A DNA stretch of 10,261 nucleotides, taken from positions 1 to 10,261 of the forward strand of contig CAITIF010000041.1 of NCBI GenBank assembly GCA_903892365.1, given 5' to 3'. Below, piece by piece: positions 1 through 6,383 of the stretch. A program made the translations under genes and the position numbers. The notes below the pieces were generated by a model. The model had not been told where the DNA came from. It was given only the letters and a program-made list of their open reading frames with translations, and did not search any database. How positions within the stretch are numbered: position 1 is the first letter of the stretch; every line of letters starts with the position of its first letter. Source of the stretch: an uncultured Pirellula sp. Lineage in GTDB: Bacteria; Planctomycetota; Planctomycetia; Pirellulales; Pirellulaceae.

Positions 1-240
1 AGGGTCGAACGTCTCCAGTTGGCTCGGCCCACCTTGCATCCACAGGATGATAAGATTTTTCGCCAGCAATTTATTCGCTTGCTTGGATTCGGAGGCACGA
101 GCGAGTCGTTCCGCGAAATGCGTCAACGATCCTGCGGTCGCTAAACCAACGGTTGAGATGGCCGTAGATCTTAGGAATTGTCGGCGTCGGAAATCGACCA
201 ACGATTGGCATCCATACTCGCGTTCATTTAGTGATTCCAT
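1..240 (-). CDS. DUF1501 family exported protein, N-terminal part (cut by window edge)
   Basis: Only the first 80 codons lie in the window and the frame stays open to base 1. The N-terminus carries a twin-arginine signal: the motif RRRQFLRS at residues 18-25 is followed by a hydrophobic, Ala/Gly/Thr-rich stretch (about 26-40). After it comes LIILWMQGGPSQLETFDP at residues 63-80, the opening motif of DUF1501 proteins, which are remotely related to sulfatases and alkaline phosphatases. Full-length members are usually 400-480 residues, so most of the gene is missing. The ATG lies inside the end of the DUF1549/DUF1553 gene (13-bp overlap), with GGAG 5 nt upstream, so translation is probably coupled. 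DUF1501 genes commonly follow DUF1549/DUF1553 genes in Planctomycetes. The biochemical function is unknown; export to the periplasm is inferred from the Tat signal. Confidence 0.9.
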   Translation of the reverse strand, partial: MESLNEREYGCQSLVDFRRRQFLRSTAISTVGLATAGSLTHFAERLARASESKQANKLLAKNLIILWMQGGPSQLETFDP

Positions 241-2096
241 TGGAACTCCGTGCTATTGATGAGCGTCCAGAATAAACTGCCGACAGCTTTGGAGCGAGCG
301 TCGCCACGCGTGTCATGCAATCGGTCGCAAAACGCAGTTAGCTCCGCGCCCGATGGTTTTCGATTCAGGACCGAAAGATATGCAGTTTCGATCGCAAGTT
401 TGTCGTCACCAGCCAGCATTGCGATCCGGGAAGATGCATTCGCGATGGGATTGTTATCGACATGTTCCGATACGTAACGGCCGTTCATCACCAGAAGACG
501 TTGGGGAATGGTGACGGTTTGCGAAGTGAATTCTTCGTCGCCGCGATCTCCGTAAGCTTTTGTGAAATCGTTCACTCCGCCAAACAACTCGAGCTTTGCG
601 ATAATGGAGCTGTTGTCATCGATGGCTTTGATCCGAGCAGACTGATGAATGGAAGCGGCAACTTGTTCGGGTCTCAATTGAGTCAGCGGAAACACCGCCC
701 AAGCAAGCTCATGCTTTTCTTCTACTTCAAGCTCGGACATTTTTGAGTCCGAAGTGGATTTAGCTTCGTAGCTCTCGGGAATTCGCGAATCACGTTGGAA
801 CGCTTCGGTGCAAACGATTGTTTTGATCAATTGCTTCATGTTAAAGCCGCTTGTTATGAACTGCTCGGCCAAGATTTCAAGGCCGGCTGGAAAGGGGCCA
901 GACAAAGGAATGCTATCGATGGGTTCTACCAGAGGCTTTCCAAATAATAGTGCCCAAGTTCGATTCACGGTCGCTCGAGCGAATGCTTTGTTCTCAGGAT
1001 GAGTGATCCAGGCTGCTAATCGTTCGCGAGTCTCCCCCTTTTCCGGCAATAGATCACGGCGGTAAGGAACGGTCGGTGCGACGTTGGATTCCTCGTCCGC
1101 GTTCAAGTACTTGATCTTGTAATCGACATCCGAGTTTTTAATTCCAACGAAAGGGTTGTCCATTTTGGCGCTCGAAAAGAAAGCAGCCAATTGATGGAAG
1201 TCCGCTTGCTCGCCCATTCGGGACGTGGAATCGGTATTGTTGGTCAGTGTTGCATTAGCAATTTCGTCGGTGAAGTTGACTTTGCCTAAATAGTCTTGGT
1301 GGCATTGGAGACAATCGATGCGTTGAGCTAGGAAGGCTCGGGTCGTTCGGCCTGCCAATCGGATTGCGTCTGGGCGGCCTTTATCCGATTCATCCAGTGT
1401 CGCTGTCAAAAAGTTTACTTCTGGCGAATCGGTCCAAGAACCCTTGGAGGACAAGATTTCGCGGACCACTTGGTCGAACGGTGTATTCTTTTGAAATTGG
1501 TCGGCTAGCCATTCCACGTACATACGTCTTCGAAAGACAAGGAAGGGGCCGTTGTTGGTTCCGACGGTTGCTCGGGTCCAGCGTTCCGCAAGATAGTCCG
1601 CAGACCGACGATCTTCTAAAAGATACTCCGTCCACCAGGCAATTCGTTGGGATTCAGGCAACTGTTCCACCACTCGGATCTCTTCCAGGGACAGTCCGTT
1701 TCCAACAAGTGCAAGGCTGATGCGTCGTGCAACGGTGAGCCAATCTGCTGGCGGTGCGACGGCCAATTCTTGGCGTTCGATTTCGGCGAGCATGGCGGCA
1801 TCGATTCGGGATGCTGTGGTTTGTACCAATTCTGGAACGTCAGAGGAAATCTCCTCGGTCGGCTTGGAGAGACGGGCACGAGGTGACGTTGCCCAAAGCA
1901 ATCCGCCCAGCACACCAAGGATCGCAACCATCGATAGCGACCGCCGCAGAAACCGTTCGCGGCGAGATATCGGTGGGCTTCCTTCCGCACTATGGCGACT
2001 CATTTGTGGTGGAGGAACGGGCGCGGGTCTTGCTGACATGGCAGAGTCAGCGTCCGAGGTGGCTGAATTCAAAATTGGCGGTATTGAAGTTTCCAT
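228..2096 (-). CDS. DUF1549/DUF1553 (PSCyt2-PSD1) domain protein, membrane-anchored
   Basis: A 622-residue protein. The first ~50 residues are Pro/Ser/Arg-rich and look cytoplasmic. One hydrophobic helix follows (about 55-69), preceded by a basic stretch (RRERFLRRS), so it is probably anchored with the rest outside. DUF1549 spans about 105-315, starting near the segment ADWLTVARRISLALVG (117-132). It holds CLQCH at 262-266, a c-type heme-binding CxxCH, within the family context TTRAFLAQRIDCLQCH, and later HQLAAFFS (301-308). DUF1553 spans about 345-615: RRDLLPEKGETRERLAAWI, then NRTWALLFGKPLVEP (378-392), and near the end LSVLNRKPSGAELTAF. The N-terminal PSCyt1 cytochrome domain found in many relatives is absent. 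The ATG lies 6 bp after the stop of the upstream gene, without a good Shine-Dalgarno; Met20 and Met32 are alternative starts but also lack one. Function is unknown; an extracytoplasmic redox or polymer-degradation role is often guessed for the family. Confidence 0.93.
   Translation of the reverse strand: METSIPPILNSATSDADSAMSARPAPVPPPQMSRHSAEGSPPISRRERFLRRSLSMVAILGVLGGLLWATSPRARLSKPTEEISSDVPELVQTTASRIDAAMLAEIERQELAVAPPADWLTVARRISLALVGNGLSLEEIRVVEQLPESQRIAWWTEYLLEDRRSADYLAERWTRATVGTNNGPFLVFRRRMYVEWLADQFQKNTPFDQVVREILSSKGSWTDSPEVNFLTATLDESDKGRPDAIRLAGRTTRAFLAQRIDCLQCHQDYLGKVNFTDEIANATLTNNTDSTSRMGEQADFHQLAAFFSSAKMDNPFVGIKNSDVDYKIKYLNADEESNVAPTVPYRRDLLPEKGETRERLAAWITHPENKAFARATVNRTWALLFGKPLVEPIDSIPLSGPFPAGLEILAEQFITSGFNMKQLIKTIVCTEAFQRDSRIPESYEAKSTSDSKMSELEVEEKHELAWAVFPLTQLRPEQVAASIHQSARIKAIDDNSSIIAKLELFGGVNDFTKAYGDRGDEEFTSQTVTIPQRLLVMNGRYVSEHVDNNPIANASSRIAMLAGDDKLAIETAYLSVLNRKPSGAELTAFCDRLHDTRGDARSKAVGSLFWTLINSTEFQWNH
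246..250 (-). promoter_or_regulatory. Ribosome binding site of the DUF1501 gene
   Basis: On the minus strand CGGAG ends 5 nt before the ATG at 238-240. It lies inside the last codons of the upstream gene. It is one of only two clear Shine-Dalgarno matches in the window and supports the overlapping start. Confidence 0.55.
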
Positions 2097-2102
2097 AGCC
2101 GG

Positions 2103-3728
2103 CTATTCGTACGAATCGGTCAAAGCTTGGGGAAGATCTGGTCGTATCTCACCTTTTCCAACTGATTTTTCGAAAAATTCTTTCGCACGTTTCTCATGGA
2201 GTTCATTTTTCGTAGGCGAAAGGGAGCAGAAAACGGCTCGGGCTGCCAAGTCCGTTGGTCCTACATCGTTAAGGGTTAGATCGGCCAATGCAAGAGCGAT
2301 CCCTAGCGGCATCTTATCCCAAGCGTATTTTTCGTTCTTGCCATCGACGCGAATAATCAATTCCTTTTCCGTGGTCTCAACAATGGTAATCTTGCGCTTA
2401 CCGACATTCAGTACCTCGGTGGCTCGCAGCTTCTTTTTCGCGTCCTTCATGGAACTGATAAAGATTTCGTACAGTTGCCCAAGCTGGTCCAATCGCGATT
2501 GTTTGGCAATCAATTCGTCGGTCTTGGAGAGTGGAATCGCAATCTCCATTTGCTTATGGAACTTTTCGAAATCGAGCTGGTCGATGGCAGTTCTAGCCTC
2601 CTTCATGGCATTGTTCCATTCCTTCATGGATGCCATCGATGGCATTTCGGTCATCGATGGCGTTTCGGGCGCGGCTGGCGTTTCGGACATCGTTGGCACA
2701 GCAGGCGCCGGAGCGTTTGGTTCGGGGGCTGATGGCTCGGGAGCGGCAGGTGGCATGGTCATCTCTGGGGTGGTTGGTTCAGAGCCCATTCCAGTCTCCG
2801 TCCCTAGGCTCATTCCCAAACCCAAGTTGGCGTTGGCAGAGTCATTTGAGTCTTGCGATAGAGTTGGCAATCCTGACTGAATCGGCTCGTTCTTCTCGGT
2901 GATAGGCTTTGTTTTTTGACGGTCCGCAGCGGGTTCAAGCACAGGATCCGCGTTCTTGGCGATTGCCTTTAGGCCGGAACTTACAGGATCGATGTTGGCC
3001 TTGGCTAGTTCTGCATTGCGAAGAACTTGTTGTCGATTCCACCAGAATTTGGCACCAGCGAACGCAAGGAAAAGAAAGGCAACCGCAAAGATACCCGACA
3101 GATAAAGCTTGTTTTTGAATTTGCGAGCTCGTTGAAGCTGCTCGATACGCAGCAATTCCTTGGACTTCGTTGGTTGATTGCCGTTGGCATTGGGGCGGTG
3201 GCTTGGGGTAGCCATCGAAGTGGAAAGCGAGGGTGGCGCGATGGAGCTCCTGGCCTGCACTAGAAAATCGTCTTCCGCTGAGGCGTCAGTAAGCTGCGGA
3301 ATGAAATGCTTTAGTTCCGTCCATCGTTCTTCAGGTTGGCCGAAGGACAGCAACTTGGTGCTAGCGTCATTGGAGTCCGGAGTTTCGGCAGGCTCGAAGG
3401 CCCGAAACAAATCGATGGCTCCATGGCTGGGGAGCGTTGTCGCTGCGGTCAGAGCCAAGATCGATTGATCGTATTTGGCTCGCGAATTCGGGTCCAACAA
3501 ATCCGCCTGCGCTTGCTTAAGCAAATTGGCAACCAGCAGTGCTGATTCAGGATTGGACTTTCGATCGGAGGCGTTCCATCTTGCGACTGCGGCCTTGAGG
3601 GCGTCCCTGATATCCGTCGAACTTGCATCGGGGGAGATACCTAGCAAATCGTAATGATGGATGGGATCTTGGTGAATGGATATTCCCAAATGCCGCTCGA
3701 TCGCTTCTTGAGTTCTCGTTGCTTCCAT
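2103..3728 (-). CDS. Membrane-anchored J-like domain protein with Pro-rich linker and unnamed C-terminal domain
   Basis: A 541-residue protein with a clear modular layout. Residues about 24-90 read like a DnaJ J-domain: HYDLLGISPDASSTDIRDAL, then LLVANLLKQAQADLLDPNSRAKYDQ. The HPD tripeptide that activates Hsp70 is missing, with RWNASDRK in its place, so it should not act as a normal DnaK co-chaperone. A polar stretch follows, then one transmembrane helix at about 208-228 preceded by the basic RARKFKNK, which puts the J-like part in the cytoplasm and the rest outside. Residues 235-368 are a low-complexity linker rich in Pro, Ala, Glu and Met. Residues about 370-541 form a helical then beta-rich domain (VLNVGKRKITIVETTEKELIIRV split over 439-461, and PLGIALALADLTL at 474-486). 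I recognise this type of C-terminal domain from other planctomycete envelope proteins but cannot name it. It starts 25 bp after the upstream small membrane protein and ends 6 bp before the DUF1549/DUF1553 gene. Confidence 0.88.
   Translation of the reverse strand: MEATRTQEAIERHLGISIHQDPIHHYDLLGISPDASSTDIRDALKAAVARWNASDRKSNPESALLVANLLKQAQADLLDPNSRAKYDQSILALTAATTLPSHGAIDLFRAFEPAETPDSNDASTKLLSFGQPEERWTELKHFIPQLTDASAEDDFLVQARSSIAPPSLSTSMATPSHRPNANGNQPTKSKELLRIEQLQRARKFKNKLYLSGIFAVAFLFLAFAGAKFWWNRQQVLRNAELAKANIDPVSSGLKAIAKNADPVLEPAADRQKTKPITEKNEPIQSGLPTLSQDSNDSANANLGLGMSLGTETGMGSEPTTPEMTMPPAAPEPSAPEPNAPAPAVPTMSETPAAPETPSMTEMPSMASMKEWNNAMKEARTAIDQLDFEKFHKQMEIAIPLSKTDELIAKQSRLDQLGQLYEIFISSMKDAKKKLRATEVLNVGKRKITIVETTEKELIIRVDGKNEKYAWDKMPLGIALALADLTLNDVGPTDLAARAVFCSLSPTKNELHEKRAKEFFEKSVGKGEIRPDLPQALTDSYE
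2625..2704 (-). repeat. Degenerate 18-bp tandem repeat in the Pro-rich linker
   Basis: Successive 18-bp units at 2633-2650, 2651-2668 and 2669-2686 share the pattern catcgatggcrtttcgg on the plus strand; a weaker unit follows at 2687-2704. In the protein this gives hexapeptides PTMSET, PAAPET, PSMTEM and PSMASM (residues 345-368). The first two units differ at only two positions, and the others are more diverged. This is probably replication-slippage expansion of a flexible extracytoplasmic spacer. Confidence 0.7.
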
Positions 3729-3753
3729 GGATGCATGCCCTGCTCGTATCGAG

Positions 3754-4293
3754 TTAGGAAAATGGGTTCGTTGAATCGTTTTCTACGCTCGCGGATTGTC
3801 GGTGCCGTTGCCATCGCGAAGCAAGCCCATGCAGGATGCTGATCCACATAGCAAACAGCAGAGGTGAACTGTAGCAAAACAACAAAAAGAGCAGATGAGT
3901 TGTACGGTCGGGTTTGTCCGACTTCGCAGTCTGCGGAAGACCAAAAATGTCATTGATTCCGTTGGAGATTAACGGGACTCGCGAGGCGAGTGCAATCGCC
4001 AAAGAAATGCCAGCAAAAACAACCATCGAAAACAGCAACATCCAAAGGCTGATGGTCACATTGGAGCCTTGTCTTGGAGCGAATGGGCCGGTGGGAGTGA
4101 GTGGCTCGGACACGAATGGCTTTCTGGGGCTTTCTGGGGATGCTTCTTGTTTGAATGAACAATTCGAAAAACAAATTGTAATGCTTTCTGGCTCGCAGAA
4201 GCGTTTGCTTTCGCAAGAACCAGCCAAACTTGATTGGTTACGAAGACTGACAAATGGCTCGTTACATTTCCACAGCGAATCACAAGACACCAT
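3754..4293 (-). CDS. Small two-helix membrane protein of unknown function (start uncertain)
   Basis: The longest ATG form is 179 residues. Two hydrophobic segments are clear: about 79-104 (VTISLWMLLFSMVVFAGISL and onward) and about 132-155 (THLLFLLFCYSSPLLFAMWI and onward), separated by a polar loop. The tail is Arg/Gln/Ser-rich and probably cytoplasmic. I do not recognise a named family. The first 60 residues contain five cysteines and look unlike the rest, so the true start may be the GTG at 4111-4113. That would give a 119-residue protein beginning MSEPLTPTGPFAPRQG. A TATAAT box at 4296-4301 that abuts the ATG also favours a later start. No convincing Shine-Dalgarno precedes either candidate. 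The stop is 25 bp before the J-like gene, and this is the first gene of the leftward operon. That it is a real gene is supported by the two helices and by the tight spacing. Confidence 0.65.
   Translation of the reverse strand: MVSCDSLWKCNEPFVSLRNQSSLAGSCESKRFCEPESITICFSNCSFKQEASPESPRKPFVSEPLTPTGPFAPRQGSNVTISLWMLLFSMVVFAGISLAIALASRVPLISNGINDIFGLPQTAKSDKPDRTTHLLFLLFCYSSPLLFAMWISILHGLASRWQRHRQSASVENDSTNPFS
4118..4139. repeat. 10-bp tandem duplication (ggctttctgg twice), with a third partial copy nearby
   Basis: The decamer ggctttctgg occurs back to back at 4118-4127 and 4128-4137 and is followed by another gg. A copy of gctttctggc recurs at 4183-4192. All lie in the doubtful N-terminal part of the small membrane protein, where they encode PESPRKP and EPES. 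They may equally be untranslated leader sequence if the GTG start is used. Confidence 0.6.
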
Positions 4294-4295
4294 CC

Positions 4296-4301
4296 ATTAT
4301 A
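4296..4301 (-). promoter_or_regulatory. Candidate -10 box (TATAAT) for the leftward operon
   Basis: A perfect TATAAT lies on the minus strand 2 bp before the first possible ATG of the small membrane protein. No good -35 is seen 16-18 bp upstream (ACTTCT-like sequence only). If used, transcription would begin around 4289, at or inside that ATG. This would imply leaderless translation or, more likely, a downstream start codon. Only the -10 match supports it. Confidence 0.3.
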
Positions 4302-4373
4302 GCCCGATATCCCGCGAAAGAAGTTGATTTGCTTTTGCGTTTTTGACAGCGAAAGTCCGTCTGCATCTTGAGC

Positions 4374-4390
4374 CGCGGGCGCTAGCCGCG
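4374..4390. repeat. GC-rich hairpin (CGCGGGC - gcta - GCCGCG)
   Basis: The arms 4374-4380 and 4385-4390 pair over six base pairs with one bulged G and a four-base loop. No T-run follows, so it is not a typical intrinsic terminator. The right arm could instead pair with CGCGGC at 4418-4423. Short palindromes of the form GCCGCGGGCGCTAGC recur between genes in Rhodopirellula-type genomes, as far as I recall, so this may be one copy of a dispersed repeat. Confidence 0.45.
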
Positions 4391-4608
4391 ATAAGGATTT
4401 CACGGGAAAATGCGTGTCGCGGCTGACGACTGCAGTTCAGGTCGGATCCTCGGCTGGGCGTTTAGCGACAGAACTGAGAACGCAATCCTTGTGGAAAAGC
4501 TATCGGAGTTTCAAGCTCAGGGCGAGTTTCGCTACCTGAACCCAAATCCATTTGATATAAAGTCAATGGAGATGGTTGACGCGTTTTTTATGACTTCAGT
4601 ACTGGTAT

Positions 4609-4615
4609 AGGAAAG
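4609..4615 (+). promoter_or_regulatory. Ribosome binding site of the DUF3088 gene
   Basis: AGGAAAG ends 5 nt before the ATG at 4621. The good match and spacing fix this start. Confidence 0.55.
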
Positions 4616-4620
4616 AATCC

Positions 4621-4968
4621 ATGGGGAGGCCCACCCTGTTTTTGCTGAAAGAGGACTTTCGCGATGGCGATGGATTGCCGTATTTTTGTCCCGATTGTGC
4701 GACCATCAGCGGTGTCTTGTCTTATTTTCCAAAGATTCGACACGCGATCGATGTTCGGTATGTCGATTTTGAGCGTCCGCGGCAGGCGATTGTTGAATTG
4801 GTTGGAGCACAGAATCAAGGATGTCCAATTCTGGTGCTCGACAAGGCTCCGCACATGGATGCTATTCGATTTCTAACGGGGCAACATGACGGGCGTTATT
4901 TCGTCTCCGGTGCAAAAGCAATTGCGATTTTCTGGTCTTGTTTGTACGGAACTTCTCGCCCTCACTAA
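4621..4968 (+). CDS. DUF3088 family protein, thioredoxin-fold-like with CPDC motif
   Basis: A 115-residue soluble protein that matches DUF3088 over its whole length. After a first beta strand (TLFLLKEDF, 5-13) comes FCPDCATISGVLSYFP (22-37), where Cys23 and Cys26 form a CxxC in the position of the thioredoxin or glutaredoxin active site. IDVRYVDFERPRQAIVELVG (43-62) follows, then the motif QGCPILVLD (66-74) with a Cys-Pro resembling the cis-Pro loop, and a C-terminal helix (VSGAKAIAIFW). There is no signal peptide, so it is probably cytoplasmic. The family has no established function; a thiol-redox role is inferred from the CPDC and the predicted fold. It stands alone between the divergent promoter region and dprA, 63 bp before the latter. 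Confidence 0.85.
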   Translation: MGRPTLFLLKEDFRDGDGLPYFCPDCATISGVLSYFPKIRHAIDVRYVDFERPRQAIVELVGAQNQGCPILVLDKAPHMDAIRFLTGQHDGRYFVSGAKAIAIFWSCLYGTSRPH

Positions 4969-5031
4969 AAGGCTGCCGCCCATCGGTTTGTTTTTCATCT
5001 AGACATCGCAACAGAATCCAGCAGTTATCTC

Positions 5032-6288
5032 ATGGAAATATCCAACCGGCAGGACGGACCTGGCTTTCTCTTCGACATGAATCCGTCGATTGATGGCTTT
5101 GAAGAAATCGAAAACGAAAAGACTCATTTTTGCGATGATGATTCGGACTTGGAAACCGAAGTACCTGCAATTCGTTCAGTAGCCCCAGAGGATCGGCAAG
5201 CCTTCCTGCAGTTGGCGTTGGTCAACGGGGTTGGACCTCGCACGCTGGCTGCCTTGTTGGCTCACTTTGGTTCGGCGACAGATGTTTTGGGAGCAACGCT
5301 GGCGCAACTTGGTAAAGTTCCTCGCGTTGGACCCAAACTGTCGAGTTTGATACGAGACGCGTCGAGCAGCGACCTTGCCGATCGGGTCGCACAGCATTGT
5401 CAGGATCATGGTGTTCGAATCCTAATCGCTGGGGATTCGGACTTTCCGCGTTTGTTGACCGAGCTCGCGGACCCTCCGGTTCTTCTTTTTGTTAAAGGTC
5501 AGTTCCTGCCATCGGACCAGCTTTCCATCGGTATGGTTGGAACTCGGCATTGCACGCATTACGGGCGTACGATGGCAGAGCGATTATCGAAAACCTTGGC
5601 TCGCTATGGGATCACCATCGTCAGTGGTTTAGCCAGAGGGATCGATGCGGTTTCGCACCAAGGAGCATTGGATGTTTCGGGTAGGACAATCGCGGTTTTG
5701 GGAAGTAGTGTTACCGATATCTACCCACCTGAGCATGCGGAACTTGCCGAAAAAATTGTCGAACATGGTGCACTTGTCAGCGAAACGCACCCGTTTGCAA
5801 AGCCCAAAGCAGGTGTTTTTCCTCAGCGTAACCGGATTATCAGTGGACTTAGTCTTGGCGTGATCGTTGTGGAAGCGGCCGAGCGGTCTGGGTCGTTGAT
5901 CACGGCCAGGCATGCTGGGGATCAAGGTCGGGATTTGTTTGCCGTTCCTGGGCAAGCCAACTCACGTATGTCGCGTGGATGCAATCAACTAATCCGTGAT
6001 GGTGCAATTCTCATTCAAGACGCCGAAGATGTGATCGAGCATCTTGGGCCGCTGGTGGAAAGGGCCAAGTTGAGCGAGGAAAAGGTAGTACACCATCCTG
6101 TCGAATTACAATTGAACGAGATCGAGCAGTGTGTGCTTCAAGCGATTGACAGCTCGCCCACGGATATTGACCACGTGATTGTAAAGTCGAACCTTCCTGT
6201 TCCACGTGTATTAAGCACCTTAAGTGTCTTGGAAATGCGAGGGCTAATCCAACGACCTTCTGGCCGAACGGTCGTTCGACGATCGTAA
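5032..6288 (+). CDS. dprA: DNA-processing protein DprA (Smf)
   Basis: DprA binds incoming single-stranded DNA and loads RecA during natural transformation; it is also widespread in non-competent bacteria. The 418 residues read in order: an acidic N-terminal extension (1-50), a helix-hairpin-helix/SAM-like region (about 55-110, VNGVGPRTLAALLAHFG and VPRVGPKL), and the Rossmann-like core. The core shows FPRLLTELADPPVLLFVKG (138-156), GTRHCTHYG (170-178), SGLARGID (198-205), FPQRNRIISGLS (263-274), SGSLITARHA (286-295), VPG (305-307) and GCNQLIRDGA (316-325). A C-terminal winged helix (about 360-415) ends in LSVLEMRGLIQRPSGRTV. All core motifs are intact. The first ATG (5032) has no clear Shine-Dalgarno. 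Met16 is an alternative, so the true N-terminus is uncertain by about 15 residues. It may be transcribed with the DUF3088 gene. No other competence genes are seen here. Confidence 0.97.
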   Translation: MEISNRQDGPGFLFDMNPSIDGFEEIENEKTHFCDDDSDLETEVPAIRSVAPEDRQAFLQLALVNGVGPRTLAALLAHFGSATDVLGATLAQLGKVPRVGPKLSSLIRDASSSDLADRVAQHCQDHGVRILIAGDSDFPRLLTELADPPVLLFVKGQFLPSDQLSIGMVGTRHCTHYGRTMAERLSKTLARYGITIVSGLARGIDAVSHQGALDVSGRTIAVLGSSVTDIYPPEHAELAEKIVEHGALVSETHPFAKPKAGVFPQRNRIISGLSLGVIVVEAAERSGSLITARHAGDQGRDLFAVPGQANSRMSRGCNQLIRDGAILIQDAEDVIEHLGPLVERAKLSEEKVVHHPVELQLNEIEQCVLQAIDSSPTDIDHVIVKSNLPVPRVLSTLSVLEMRGLIQRPSGRTVVRRS

Positions 6289-6383
6289 ATGGGCATTCCA
6301 AGAAGCGTTTGCGTTTCGTTTCGCAACCCAACTCATTGTTCAAATTGACCTAAAACATTCGCAAACATCAGCAAGCATCTGAC

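Larger units (their letters stand above)
4294..4620. other. Divergent intergenic region (327 bp)
   Basis: This lies between the leftward envelope operon and the rightward DUF3088 gene, so it should hold promoters for both. A plus-strand reading frame at 4410-4610 (66 codons) has no recognisable features and is not called. A TTGACA at 4343-4348 on the plus strand has no matching -10 at the usual distance. A TATAAA at 4556-4561 could be a -10 for the DUF3088 gene, but its -35 position (TACCTG) is poor. The GC-rich hairpin at 4374-4390 is listed separately. I saw no tRNA or known riboswitch. Confidence 0.5.

Noticed and set aside
1720..2880. A 386-codon open frame on the plus strand
   Set aside because: It lies antisense to the end of the J-like gene and the start of the DUF1549/DUF1553 gene. 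Its Ser/Gly/Ala-rich translation has no domain features, while the minus-strand genes have clear ones.
4343..4371. TTGACA as a -35 box for the DUF3088 gene
   Set aside because: The sequence 17 bp downstream is TCTTGA, a poor -10, and the site is about 270 bp from the start codon.
4410..4610. A 66-codon plus-strand frame before the DUF3088 gene
   Set aside because: There is no Shine-Dalgarno, family motif or membrane segment, and it sits where promoters for the divergent genes are expected.
6309..6326. TTGCG...CGCAA inverted repeat after dprA as a terminator
   Set aside because: The stem is only five base pairs with an eight-base loop, and no T-run follows.
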